Source: Flavitalea plasmicola (GTDB taxonomy: Bacteria > Bacteroidota > Bacteroidia > Chitinophagales > Chitinophagaceae). From it: DNA of 64,000 nt. This document shows positions 33,857 to 42,321 of this stretch, piece after piece. Position numbers and translations under genes: made by a program. Within the stretch, counting starts at the first letter, position 1. Each line of letters opens with the position of its first letter. The notes under the pieces are model-generated. The model was not told the DNA's origin. It saw only the letters and a program-made list of their open reading frames with translations, and searched no databases. The DNA lies in NCBI RefSeq assembly GCF_030546645.1, contig NZ_JAUOTO010000005.1, positions 372,001-436,000 of the forward strand, read 5' to 3'.

Positions 33857-35671
33857 ATGAAAGGAAAAGGAACCATCGAAAAGACTTTGCTTACCGGCAT
33901 CATCATTGCCATTATTTGCGTACTGGCCATCCTGCTGATATCTATCTGGCAGTCGCGGCGTCTGCAGGATACTACATCCCGCGTAAAACATACCAACCAG
34001 GTGCTCTTCGCAACGGAGGACATCCTGGACATGAGCCTCCGTTATGAGCTGGGGGTAAAGAATTTCCTCATCACAGGCGACAGCGCTTTCCTGGACTCCC
34101 TGGACGTCCTGTCTAACCGTCTGCAGCAGCGGCTGGCGGAAGGGAAACAGCTGATCCGCGATAATCCCGAACAGCAGGAACGCATGGAGACGCTGTACCG
34201 GTATATCGACAAGAACAGGGACCTGCTGGACCAGGCCATCCGGATGCACCGGGGTAATAATGTTGGCGGGGCCGCTAAGCTCATTGCTTCCAGCGCATCT
34301 TTCGGATATTCTCACCAGATCAGCCTGATGACTGACAGGCTGAAAACCGAGGAAAGCCGGCTGCTGAACGAGCGCCGCCGGGCCAACCAGCACAGGGCAT
34401 CGGAATTGCAATATGTCCTCTGGGGCCTGATCGCCGCAGTAGCTGTCCTTGCTTTTGTCGTCATCAAGAAGATCCGCATCGACCTGGCCCGCGAACAGGA
34501 AGTGAAGGAGCAGCTGAATCAATTCAACAAGGTACTGGAGGACACCGTCAGGTCGCAGACCAAGGACCTTCAGGCATCGGAGGAAAAATATAAGACACTC
34601 TTCTATAAGAGCCCGCTGCCTAAGTGGATCTATGACCAGGATACCCTGCAGTTCCTGGAGGTCAACGAGGCGGCGGTCCGTCTGTACGGCTATAGCCAGG
34701 AGCAGTTCAAAAATATGACGATCAAGGATATCCGACCGCAGGAAGACATTGAACGTCTCCTGGAGGATATCGCCGGCCTCAGGACTTCCCGTGAGACTTA
34801 CCGGGACAGCAACTGGCGGCATCTGAAAAAGAACGGCGAGGTCATCGATGTGGAGCTCACGGCCCATCCCATCGAATACGAGCGGAAGCGGGCGCGGATG
34901 GTGATCGTCAACGACATTACGGAACGGAAGAAGGCGGAAACGTTGTTGCAGCAGCTGAATCACGACCTGGAAGCCAGGGCGGCGGAGCTGGCGGCCTCCA
35001 ACGCGGAGCTGGAGCGCTTTGCCTACATTGCGTCCCATGATCTGCAGGAGCCTTTGCGGATGGTGAGCAGCTTCCTGCAGCTGCTGCAAAAGAAATACAA
35101 GGGGCAGCTGGACGATAAGGCCACGCAGTATATCCATTTTGCGGTGGACGGGGCTGAGCGGATGAAGACCCTGATCCTCGACCTGCTGGAATACTCCCGC
35201 GTAGGGTCGGGAAAGGGATCTTTCACACCGGTGAAAATGGACGATGTGATGAAGGAGGTGGGCGAAACTTTCCGGGAGAAGATCATCGCCGCCCGGGCGA
35301 AGGTGGAGATCGGGCACCTGCCGGATGCATACGGGGACAAGGTGCAGCTGGTGCAGTTGATGCAGAACCTGGTGGGCAATGCCCTGAAATATCACAGCGG
35401 CGACCCTCCGCTGATCCGTGTACAGGGGAATGAAGTGCCGGGAGGATGGTTGTACAGCGTGCAGGACAATGGCATCGGCATCGACCCCATGTTCTTTGAG
35501 AAGATCTTTATTATTTTTCAACGATTGCATAACAAAAGCGATTTTTCCGGTACCGGCATCGGCCTGGCCATTTGCAAGAAGATCGTGGAGCGGCATGGGG
35601 GCAGGATATGGGTGGAGTCGTCGCCGGGAAAAGGCAGCTCATTCTTTTTCACTATTGCCAAACAACCATAA
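33857..35671 (+). CDS. Sensor histidine kinase (CHASE3-PAS-HisKA-HATPase)
   Basis: The 604-residue protein has an N-terminal membrane helix (IIIAIICVLAILLISIW), a CHASE3-like extracytoplasmic domain (residues ~35-185), and a second membrane helix (VLWGLIAAVAVLAFVVI). A PAS domain follows (about 240-360: YKTLFYKSPLPKWIYDQDTL, VIVNDITERKKAE), then the phosphoacceptor His394 in ASHDLQEPLRM and a HATPase domain (LMQNLVGNALKYHS, VQDNGIGID, FSGTGIGLAICKKIV). Kinases of this 'HDLQEPLR' kind usually pass phosphate to a small single-domain receiver, and that gene begins 10 bp downstream. Confidence 0.95.
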   Translation: MKGKGTIEKTLLTGIIIAIICVLAILLISIWQSRRLQDTTSRVKHTNQVLFATEDILDMSLRYELGVKNFLITGDSAFLDSLDVLSNRLQQRLAEGKQLIRDNPEQQERMETLYRYIDKNRDLLDQAIRMHRGNNVGGAAKLIASSASFGYSHQISLMTDRLKTEESRLLNERRRANQHRASELQYVLWGLIAAVAVLAFVVIKKIRIDLAREQEVKEQLNQFNKVLEDTVRSQTKDLQASEEKYKTLFYKSPLPKWIYDQDTLQFLEVNEAAVRLYGYSQEQFKNMTIKDIRPQEDIERLLEDIAGLRTSRETYRDSNWRHLKKNGEVIDVELTAHPIEYERKRARMVIVNDITERKKAETLLQQLNHDLEARAAELAASNAELERFAYIASHDLQEPLRMVSSFLQLLQKKYKGQLDDKATQYIHFAVDGAERMKTLILDLLEYSRVGSGKGSFTPVKMDDVMKEVGETFREKIIAARAKVEIGHLPDAYGDKVQLVQLMQNLVGNALKYHSGDPPLIRVQGNEVPGGWLYSVQDNGIGIDPMFFEKIFIIFQRLHNKSDFSGTGIGLAICKKIVERHGGRIWVESSPGKGSSFFFTIAKQP

Positions 35672-35681
35672 AACTTACCTT

Positions 35682-36113
35682 ATGCAAGAGATCCATATTC
35701 TCCTGGTGGACGACAACGAAGGCGACGTCCTCCTTACCAAAGAAGCGCTGGAAGAAGCGAAGATCGTCAACCGTATATCCGTAGCCTATGACGGCATGGA
35801 GGCGCTGAGCTTCCTGAAAAAAGAACCTCCTTTCCGGGACCAGGAGTCGCCGGATCTCATCCTGCTGGATATCAACCTGCCGAAGATGGATGGAACGGAA
35901 TTGCTCGGCATTATCAAGAACGATCCCCATTTGAAACGGATCCCCGTGATCATGCTGACCACTTCTTCCTCGGAAAAAGATATTATGACCTCTTATAACA
36001 ATTATGCCAACTGCTATATCACCAAGCCGGTGGACCTGGACCGCTTTATGGATGTGGTAAGGACCATCGAGGATTTCTGGATCAGCATTGTGAAATTACC
36101 TAAATCGGCATAA
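35682..36113 (+). CDS. Single-domain response regulator (Rcp1/CheY-like)
   Basis: The 143-residue product is a stand-alone receiver: acidic pair Asp10/Asp11, phosphoacceptor Asp63 in ILLDINLPKMD, Thr near 93 in VIMLTTSSSEKD, and Lys115 in YITKPVDLD. It has no DNA-binding domain, so it acts as a phosphotransfer carrier or by protein contact. The gene lies between two kinases, and its stop TAA touches the next ATG without any gap. A longer frame from 35418 overlaps the upstream kinase and is not used. The arrangement suggests a phosphorelay. Confidence 0.95.
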   Translation: MQEIHILLVDDNEGDVLLTKEALEEAKIVNRISVAYDGMEALSFLKKEPPFRDQESPDLILLDINLPKMDGTELLGIIKNDPHLKRIPVIMLTTSSSEKDIMTSYNNYANCYITKPVDLDRFMDVVRTIEDFWISIVKLPKSA

Positions 36114-37547
36114 ATGTCCGGTATCAACGCATCACTCAGCATCCTGATGGTGGAGGATAATCCGGGAGATATTTTCTTACTAAAGGAATTTCTCCGCGCC
36201 ACCGATATTTCCATTCAGAAGCTCTTCGAGGCGAGCCATCTTACAGCGGCCAGGAAGATCCTGTCGGAGGAAAAGGTCGACCTGGTGCTCCTGGACCTCT
36301 CGCTGCCGGATAGTTTTGGACTGGAATCCTATACGGGGCTGGGCGTGCTCGTCCAGCGGCTGCCTGTCATCCTGCTGACGGGGCTTTCCGATACGAACGT
36401 TGCGTTGCAGGCGCTGGCGATGGGGGCGCAGGATTATCTCACCAAGGGGGATTTCGATGAGAAGTTGCTGTCCCGCGCCATCCGCTACAGTCTCGAACGC
36501 AAACGGAACCTGGAGAACCTGCAGGAAAGCGAGGAGCGTTACCGGGAGCTGTTCAATAACAATCCGATGCCCATGTGGGTCTTCCATATGGATAGCCTGC
36601 TTATCCTGGAGGCGAATGGCGCTGCGGTGCGGCATTATGGGTATACCAATGAGGATTTTCTCCACCTGTCGCTGGCGGACCTGCGGCTGCATGGAGACCT
36701 CGCGGCATTGAGGAAGGAGGTGGAAGACCTGGGAAAGGCCAGGGTCGTAGAGCAGAAGGGGTTGATACAGCATATCCGGAAGAATGGGGACAACATTTTT
36801 GTGGAAGAGGCCTGGCATAATATCAATTACAGGGGACGGAGGGCCATCCTCGTGCTGGCAGGCGATGTCACGGAGAGGATCCTGCTGGAGAACGAGCTTA
36901 AGGAGCAACAGATGATGCGGCAGCGGCAGATCACCGAGGCCGTCATCATTGCGCAGGAGAAGGAGCGGACGGAGATAGGGAAGGAGCTGCATGACAATGT
37001 CAACCAGATCCTGGGCGCCAGCAACCTTTATGTCAATACGGCCATGTCGGATGATGAGATGCGGCAGGAGCTGCTGGAGCGTAGTACCGAGCTGATCAGC
37101 AGGGCGATCAATGAGATCAGGAAGATCTCCAAGTCCCTGATCACGCCGGGTCTGCGGGAGATCGGGCTGCTGGAGTCCATCGAAGATATCACGGATGATA
37201 TGAAGGTGGCCAAGGGGATCCATGTGCAGCTGGATATTCATAATATCGTGGAGGCGGAAGTGGATGAGCAGCGCAAGCTGACCTTGTTCCGGATCATACA
37301 GGAGCAGTTGAATAATATCATGAAGCATGCGAAGGCGACGGAGGTGATGATCAGGCTGTCGCTGGAAGGGCCGGATATTGTGCTGGCGGTGGTGGACAAT
37401 GGGGTGGGGTTTGATATATCACGGCATCGCAAAGGCGTGGGGATCACGAATATCATCAGCCGGACGGAGCTGTTTAAGGGGAGGGTGGAGATCCAGTCGA
37501 AGCCGGGGGATGGGTGCGTGTTGACGGTGAGGTTGCCTGCGGCTTGA
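36114..37547 (+). CDS. Receiver-PAS-histidine kinase (HisKA_3/NarX-type)
   Basis: The 477-residue cytosolic protein joins an N-terminal receiver (Asp61 in LVLLDLSLPDS), a PAS domain (about residues 140-265; YRELFNNNPMPMWVFHMDSL) and a HisKA_3 dimerisation domain with His293 in GKELHDNVNQILGASN. A HATPase domain ends the protein (KLTLFRIIQEQLNNIMKHAK, VDNGVGFD, GVGITNIISRTEL). Because receiver and kinase are combined without output domain, it can accept phosphate from the upstream kinase and act on a distant NarL-type regulator. The start ATG follows immediately on the previous stop codon. Confidence 0.95.
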   Translation: MSGINASLSILMVEDNPGDIFLLKEFLRATDISIQKLFEASHLTAARKILSEEKVDLVLLDLSLPDSFGLESYTGLGVLVQRLPVILLTGLSDTNVALQALAMGAQDYLTKGDFDEKLLSRAIRYSLERKRNLENLQESEERYRELFNNNPMPMWVFHMDSLLILEANGAAVRHYGYTNEDFLHLSLADLRLHGDLAALRKEVEDLGKARVVEQKGLIQHIRKNGDNIFVEEAWHNINYRGRRAILVLAGDVTERILLENELKEQQMMRQRQITEAVIIAQEKERTEIGKELHDNVNQILGASNLYVNTAMSDDEMRQELLERSTELISRAINEIRKISKSLITPGLREIGLLESIEDITDDMKVAKGIHVQLDIHNIVEAEVDEQRKLTLFRIIQEQLNNIMKHAKATEVMIRLSLEGPDIVLAVVDNGVGFDISRHRKGVGITNIISRTELFKGRVEIQSKPGDGCVLTVRLPAA

Positions 37548-37565
37548 TTTTCTTGTTGGCAGAGA

Positions 37566-37727
37566 CTACAAATCTTGCGTGTTACTGAGAATCTTTTTTG
37601 CCCTTGCTACTTTTTTGGGAAATAAAGTATCCTTAGGAGCTATACGCGTTCTGACGGCCACCACAGTGGTAGAAGGAGGGCTTTTTTTCAGACTTCTTTT
37701 CGAGGTATTTTTCTTAGCCAATGGCAT
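37566..37727 (-). CDS. Small basic protein (53 aa) paired with DUF6934-like gene
   Basis: An ATG-started frame of 53 codons reads MPLAKKNTSKRSLKKSPPST, then VAVRTRIAPKDTLFPKKVAR, and ends in ILSNTQDL. It is strongly basic (many Lys/Arg) and has no hydrophobic core. It begins 9 bp after the stop of the DUF6934-like gene and has the same AT-rich base use. That spacing suggests a two-gene unit. It may be a small nucleic-acid-binding or antitoxin-like partner; nothing in the sequence proves this. Confidence 0.6.
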   Translation of the reverse strand: MPLAKKNTSKRSLKKSPPSTTVVAVRTRIAPKDTLFPKKVARAKKILSNTQDL

Positions 37728-37736
37728 ATTTCAAAG

Positions 37737-38189
37737 TTAATTAATTCTTTTTATTAAAAAGGCCAAATATTCAATGTCGGCTTTTGGGTGGAAGGCTATT
37801 CGTTTATTATCGTTTTCAGAACCTGTGATGCCTGAAATGGTAAATTCCTTGCTAAAAACTGAGTAATAAGTCCTAAGAATTCGAGTATATAATTTTGTAC
37901 GTTCGATCGTACTTCCCGCAAAAAAGACCTCAACCTGGGGATATTCAGTTGTGAAATCTTTTAAGATCGCAATTACGGTTGCTAATACTTTTACGATGTC
38001 CCCATTGTTGGAATTGGCGGTGTCATCCACTGAACCATCTGGCAATAAATCTCCAAAACCCAGGTTCATTATATTTTTTACCCCAACAGGAACGAAGTCT
38101 ATTACTTTTTCTATTCTTCTTTTACCAATGCTGGTAAAGACATAACGTTCTGAACGAGGACGTTTATAGGAGTAAGGGATGTGAGTCAT
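37737..38189 (-). CDS. DUF6934-like conserved hypothetical protein
   Basis: The 150-residue protein resembles, from memory, the Bacteroidota family DUF6934: a start YSYKRPRSERYVFTSIGKRR, then NLGFGDLL, NSNNGDIVKVLATVIAIL, and the signature FFAGSTIERTKLYTRILRTY. The function of the family is unknown. The ATG at 38189 is used instead of an upstream GTG. The gene is AT-rich compared with both sides and is followed by a 53-codon partner, which points to a horizontally acquired small unit such as a toxin-antitoxin-like or defence-like pair. Confidence 0.75.
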   Translation of the reverse strand: MTHIPYSYKRPRSERYVFTSIGKRRIEKVIDFVPVGVKNIMNLGFGDLLPDGSVDDTANSNNGDIVKVLATVIAILKDFTTEYPQVEVFFAGSTIERTKLYTRILRTYYSVFSKEFTISGITGSENDNKRIAFHPKADIEYLAFLIKRIN

Positions 38190-38206
38190 AAAATAGAACA
38201 AGGGCA

Positions 38207-38214
38207 CAAAAATA
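38207..38214 (-). promoter_or_regulatory. -7 promoter box of the DUF6934-like unit
   Basis: On the minus strand TATTTTTG matches the Bacteroidota -7 consensus TAnnTTTG exactly and ends 17 bp before the ATG of the DUF6934-like gene, within an A/T-rich stretch. No clear TTG is seen at the -33 position. Confidence 0.45.
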
Positions 38215-38586
38215 CTAAATATATTAGCGATTTGTTTTAAGGATTTTTATGAAGCCAAATAGTGTAGCGGGACATTAACCTGCACTTCGTGTTATCTGTC
38301 GTGCAAAAGAGAAGTCGCCAACAACGCTTCTTTACAGCAATTGCAATCTATCCCGCACTGAATGCCCCACTTGCACATTGTATCTGCCAGGGTCAGCCCT
38401 GCCGCGGAGCCGCCTTACATTGGGATATTCGATTCAGTCACAACTGTCAAATAATTTATGTGTTGAATAGTGATCAAATGCGCAGAGGTACCCAATGTAC
38501 AGCGGCGGAGCGGTTAGGGCTGCCCGGCGAAAAGAAAAGGAAAAATGCGCCTGAAGGCAACAAAGCTATGGCACATTAAAGGTCCC
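38215..38586. other. Noncoding spacer, no gene found
   Basis: This spacer starts AT-rich and becomes average in GC after about 38270. I find no frame with codon use or motifs of a protein. It contains small repeats of TGCAC/GTGC type around 38280-38310 and again at 38369 (GCACTTCGTGTTATCTGTCG and CCCCACTTGCACATTG), which might mark a recombination or cassette boundary beside the AT-rich pair of genes. No tRNA or known riboswitch was recognised. Confidence 0.4.
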
Positions 38587-38664
38587 GCGTGAGGGATGGG
38601 AGCGGTAGCCCGCAGCCAAAGGCGAGGACTACAAGCGTACAGCCCGATCCGAAGGGGCACGCCC
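38587..38664 (-). repeat. Possible structured intergenic element after the esterase gene
   Basis: On the minus strand the ~78 bp after the esterase stop read GGGCGTGCCCCTTCGGATCG, then GGCTGTACGC, and end TCCCATCCCTCACGC, with terminal inverted GCGTG/CACGC and GC-rich hairpins inside. I have the impression that similar 'GGGCGT...ATCCCTCACGC' elements recur in Bacteroidota spacers, but cannot verify it here. It may be a mobile palindromic repeat or a transcript-end structure. Confidence 0.4.
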
Positions 38665-39494
38665 TACAATTTCCTCAACACCTTCACCAACTTCTTCGCA
38701 ATCCATGCATTCCCTTTATCAGATGGATGAAGCCCATCGTACGTCATTCCGATGGCATCGGCGGGATAGGGGTATTCGTCTACTTCCGGATGGAATGGTA
38801 TAGTGGTATAATCCGGATAGCTGTAATTCCTGTATTCGCCCGTGGCCGAGTCCCGGAGACGTTTGTATCGCACGGTATGGGAGACGGATAGGTGCCGGTC
38901 GTGATAGAGATCGACGACCTTAAAATGCTCATGCTCCCCTATGTCGCGAATTGCATCCACCACCTGTTCCAGGCGCTGACCGTCCTTGTCTTTGTAGGAG
39001 CCGAAGGCGTTGTTCTTCGCATTATTGATGTATACAAAATCGCCCCGCTGCAGCGGAGTGATGAGCACGATGGAGGCATCGGGGTTCAGCCGCCGTATTT
39101 TGTCGATGATCATACGGAAGGCCCCGTAGATGGTGGTGTCTCCCGAACCGGATGCATAATCTTTCCAGAACCCGACATGATGCCCTTGCCACCAGTCATT
39201 GGTGCCGAGAAAAATGGAGTAGACGTCGGCCCTGGGTATGCCCAGGCGCTCGATGGAATCGGCGATCTTTCTCGAAGTCCAGCCATTATGTCCCTGGTTG
39301 ATATATTGTACATACGATAGTTTTTCGGTTACCCGGGACAGGTAGCCTTTCGTCACCCGGTTGCCCGTTTCGTCGGGGTGATCGTTGAGATAGGTGATGG
39401 AATCCCCGATGGCTACCCAGGTGAGGGGCCGGTGGGTAAAGGAAAGGATAGGTATGGCGATGGCGAGGATGAGGAGGTAAATGAGCTTTTGCAT
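38664..39494 (-). CDS. SGNH/GDSL-type esterase
   Basis: The 276-residue protein begins with a signal peptide or membrane anchor (MQKLIYLLILAIAIPILSF) and contains the SGNH blocks: WVAIGDSIT with the nucleophile Ser, a Gly in NQGHNGWTSRK, FLGTNDWW with the oxyanion-hole Asn, and the catalytic Asp/His in YDGLHPSDKGNAWIAK. Members hydrolyse acyl or acetyl esters in the periplasm or outside. An acetyl-sugar substrate is possible but is not shown. The ATG at 39494 is preferred to a start 51 bp upstream because it opens the signal peptide. Confidence 0.9.
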   Translation of the reverse strand: MQKLIYLLILAIAIPILSFTHRPLTWVAIGDSITYLNDHPDETGNRVTKGYLSRVTEKLSYVQYINQGHNGWTSRKIADSIERLGIPRADVYSIFLGTNDWWQGHHVGFWKDYASGSGDTTIYGAFRMIIDKIRRLNPDASIVLITPLQRGDFVYINNAKNNAFGSYKDKDGQRLEQVVDAIRDIGEHEHFKVVDLYHDRHLSVSHTVRYKRLRDSATGEYRNYSYPDYTTIPFHPEVDEYPYPADAIGMTYDGLHPSDKGNAWIAKKLVKVLRKL

Positions 39495-39822
39495 ATGGGG
39501 CGTAAATATAACAAATGGGGGTATTCGCCGGAAAGAGAAGTCCACTAAAATTGCTAAAACGTTTTATTGTGTTCTTTTTACATAGGCAAAAAAAGTATAA
39601 TATATTTCCGGATCCTTGTATATCTTTACTGTGCAATGAGACCTGATTATCCTGCAAAAGTTTTTTCCGATAAGCGCACCGGCTATTGTCTGCTTGTGCA
39701 GTCGCTGGCGGCTTGCTTTTCCAGCCTGATGGCTGCCGCATGAACAGGTGGGGCGCTACCCCTCCTGCGGCTTCCCTGAAAAACTCACGCTTTTTTTCTT
39801 TCGTCACCAATGCTTTTGCTAT
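39495..39822. other. Divergent spacer between esterase and PEP synthase
   Basis: The 328-bp spacer has an A/T-rich left part (about 39495-39640) with several near-matches to TAnnTTTG and is the likely promoter area for both genes. The right part (39640-39822) is of average GC and would be a 5' leader of the PEP synthase mRNA. I see no open frame with protein-like codon use and no known riboswitch fold. Confidence 0.4.
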
Positions 39823-42321
39823 ATGACCCAACCTATCTACATTCTGCCGCTGCGGCAGGTCGGCCTATCCGATATAGGGATTGCCGGCGGAAAGAATGCC
39901 TCCCTCGGGGAGATGATCAATAATCTCGATGATCTTGGGATACGGATCCCGGATGGCTTTGTGATCACGGTCTATGCTTACCGTGAGTTTATCGCGTCCA
40001 GCGGCCTGGATCAGGAGATCCGGCGGCTTGTGAAGACCATCGACTACGACAGCGTGGAGTCCTTGCGCAGGGCGGGTCTGCAGGTGCGACAGCTGATACG
40101 CAACAGCAAATTCCCTCCGGCGTTGAGCGCGGCGATCATCGAAGCGTATCACCAGCTGTCGGGTCAGTATGGACAGACGGATACGGACGTGGCGGTGCGT
40201 AGTTCCGCAACGGCGGAGGATCTGCCGGATGCGTCCTTCGCGGGTCAGCAGGAGACGTATTTGAATGTACGCGGACCGGCCGCACTGATGGATTCGGTGC
40301 GCAACTGTTTTGCCTCCTTGTTTACGGACAGGGCCATCAGCTACCGGGAGAGTTTCCGCTTTGATCACTTCGAAGTAGGGCTTTCCGTCTGTGTGCAGAA
40401 GATGGTGCGTAGTGACCTGGGCGTTTCGGGCGTGGCTTTTTCCCTGGACACGGAATCGGGATTCAGGGATGCGGTGGTGATCAATGGCTCTTATGGACTG
40501 GGCGAGATGATCGTGCAGGGCGCTATTTCACCGGATGAGTTCATCGTCTTCAAGCCTACGCTGAAAAAAGGTTTTTCCTCCATCATCGAAAAGAAGCTGG
40601 GATCGAAGGACAAGCTGATGGTGTATGGGGACGACCCCGACGAACGGGTGAAAGTGATACCGACGGATAAGAATCTTCAGCATCGATTTTGCCTGGAAGA
40701 ACTTATGGTGCTGAAGCTGGCCCGTTGGGTCTGCCTGATAGAAGACTATTACTCCAAGCTGAAGCGTCGCTGGTGTCCTATGGATGTGGAATGGGCGGTG
40801 GATGGCCTTTCCGGTGAATTGTTCATCGTACAGGCACGGCCCGAGACGATCCATTCCCGCAAGGAGCACAACACGCTGACGGAATACAGGATGTCGGAAG
40901 CGAGCCGGCAGGTGAAGCCTATCCTGAAGGGCATTGCGGTGGGAGACAAGATCGCTTCCGGCAAGGTGAACATCATGCATTCTTTGGACAAGCGGGTGAC
41001 GGACGGGCATGAATTTACCCCGGGAGACGTGCTGGTGACGGATATGACGGACCCGGACTGGGAGCCCATCATGAAAAAAGCGGCGGCCATCATTACGAAC
41101 AAGGGTGGGCGTACCTGCCATGCGGCTATTGTTGCCCGTGAGATGGGCGTACCGGCCATCGTGGGCTGCGGCAATGCGACAGAGCTATTGTCCGACGGGC
41201 AGGTGGTGACGGCTTCCTGTGCGGAAGGGGATGAGGGGATGGTGTACGAGGGCACGCTGGAGTTCCAGAAGATAGAAACGGACCTGGGCACTTTGCCGGA
41301 GATCCGTACGCCCCTGATGCTGAACGTGGGTTCGCCGGCCATGGCTTTCCATTATTCCCATCTGCCGCACCGGGGCGTGGGCCTTGCCAGAGAAGAGTTC
41401 ATCATCAATAATTACATTGGCGTTCACCCTGTGGCATTGCTGACGCACGGAACATTGAAGGATGCGGCGCTGTCGGAGACCATCCGGAAGAAGATCCAGG
41501 GTTTTGCCGACGAGGAGGATTACTTTATCCGCAAATTATCGTATGGGGTAGCCCGTATTGCGGCGGCCTTCTACCCGGAGAAAGTGATCGTACGTTTCTC
41601 GGATTTCAAGAGCAATGAATACTTCAATCTCCTGGGCGGAAAATATTATGAGCCGCATGAGGAAAATCCGATGATCGGCTGGAGAGGCGCCTCCCGCTAT
41701 TACGCTCCCCAGTATAAAGAGGCGTTTGGCATGGAATGCAAGGCCATCCGACGGGTACGCGAGGAGATGGGGCTGGACAATGTCGTGGTGATGATCCCTT
41801 TTTGCCGCACGGTGGAGGAACTGCACAAGGTGAAGCAAGTGATGAAAGAATATGGACTGGAGCAGGGAAAGCTGCGAGCCGTGAGCGACGAGCGGGGAGC
41901 TGCAAGCCGCAAGCCGCAAGCTGCAAGCGGGGACATTCAGCCGCTGGAAGTCTTCCTGATGGCGGAGCTGCCTTCCAATATCATCCTGGCGCGGCAGTTT
42001 GCAGAGCATATCGATGGGTTTTCCATCGGGAGCAACGACCTTACCCAGCTGACACTGGGGCTTGACCGGGATTCTTCGCTGGTGGCGCATATCTATGACG
42101 AGCGCAACGAGGCGGTGAAGGAGCTGCTGCGTATGCTGATCCGTACGGCTAAACAGTGCGGGGTGAAAGTGGGCATATGCGGACAGGGTCCCTCGGATTT
42201 CCCGGATTTTGCGCAGTTCCTGGTGGAAGAAGGGATCGACAGCATCTCGGTGACGCCGGATTCGGTGATCAAAACGATCAAGGCGATCCATAAGATCGAG
42301 GAGGCGGGGGTGGTGGTGTGA
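39823..42321 (+). CDS. ppsA: Phosphoenolpyruvate synthase (pyruvate, water dikinase)
   Basis: The 832-residue cytosolic enzyme makes PEP from pyruvate and ATP for gluconeogenesis. The ATP-grasp domain comes first (GIAGGKNASLGEMINN, VAVRSSATAEDLPDASFAGQ), then the swivelling phospho-His domain with His433 in GGRTCHAAIVAREMGVPAIV, then the PEP/pyruvate barrel (GVGLAREEFIINN, GFSIGSNDLTQLTLGLDRDS, KVGICGQGPSD). The ATG at 39823 opens the conserved N-terminus; a GTG-type extension from 39748 is not used. Residues ~684-704 are coded by nine AGCTGCA-type heptamers absent from the family consensus, placed in a loop before VFLMAELPSN. The TGA stop shares its last base with a second heptamer array. 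Confidence 0.95.
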   Translation: MTQPIYILPLRQVGLSDIGIAGGKNASLGEMINNLDDLGIRIPDGFVITVYAYREFIASSGLDQEIRRLVKTIDYDSVESLRRAGLQVRQLIRNSKFPPALSAAIIEAYHQLSGQYGQTDTDVAVRSSATAEDLPDASFAGQQETYLNVRGPAALMDSVRNCFASLFTDRAISYRESFRFDHFEVGLSVCVQKMVRSDLGVSGVAFSLDTESGFRDAVVINGSYGLGEMIVQGAISPDEFIVFKPTLKKGFSSIIEKKLGSKDKLMVYGDDPDERVKVIPTDKNLQHRFCLEELMVLKLARWVCLIEDYYSKLKRRWCPMDVEWAVDGLSGELFIVQARPETIHSRKEHNTLTEYRMSEASRQVKPILKGIAVGDKIASGKVNIMHSLDKRVTDGHEFTPGDVLVTDMTDPDWEPIMKKAAAIITNKGGRTCHAAIVAREMGVPAIVGCGNATELLSDGQVVTASCAEGDEGMVYEGTLEFQKIETDLGTLPEIRTPLMLNVGSPAMAFHYSHLPHRGVGLAREEFIINNYIGVHPVALLTHGTLKDAALSETIRKKIQGFADEEDYFIRKLSYGVARIAAAFYPEKVIVRFSDFKSNEYFNLLGGKYYEPHEENPMIGWRGASRYYAPQYKEAFGMECKAIRRVREEMGLDNVVVMIPFCRTVEELHKVKQVMKEYGLEQGKLRAVSDERGAASRKPQAASGDIQPLEVFLMAELPSNIILARQFAEHIDGFSIGSNDLTQLTLGLDRDSSLVAHIYDERNEAVKELLRMLIRTAKQCGVKVGICGQGPSDFPDFAQFLVEEGIDSISVTPDSVIKTIKAIHKIEEAGVVV
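41870..41932 (+). repeat. Nine in-frame AGCTGCA-type heptamers inside ppsA
   Basis: The 63 bp are exactly nine seven-base units, reading AGCTGCG, AGCCGTG, AGCGACG, AGCGGGG, AGCTGCA, AGCCGCA, AGCCGCA, AGCTGCA and AGCGGGG. Nine is the number that keeps the reading frame (63 = 21 codons). They add a Ser/Ala/Arg-rich loop (AASRKPQAAS) to the enzyme. The same units form the arrays at 42321 and 4656. Confidence 0.9.

Noticed and set aside
33815-35596. Long minus-strand open frame opposite the CHASE3 kinase gene
   Set aside because: It is the shadow of a GC-rich gene with strong codon bias on the plus strand; its translation has no domain or signal, while the plus frame has all kinase motifs.
39495-39822. 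Riboswitch in front of ppsA
   Set aside because: The leader is long enough, but no conserved aptamer pattern or terminator/antiterminator pair could be made out.
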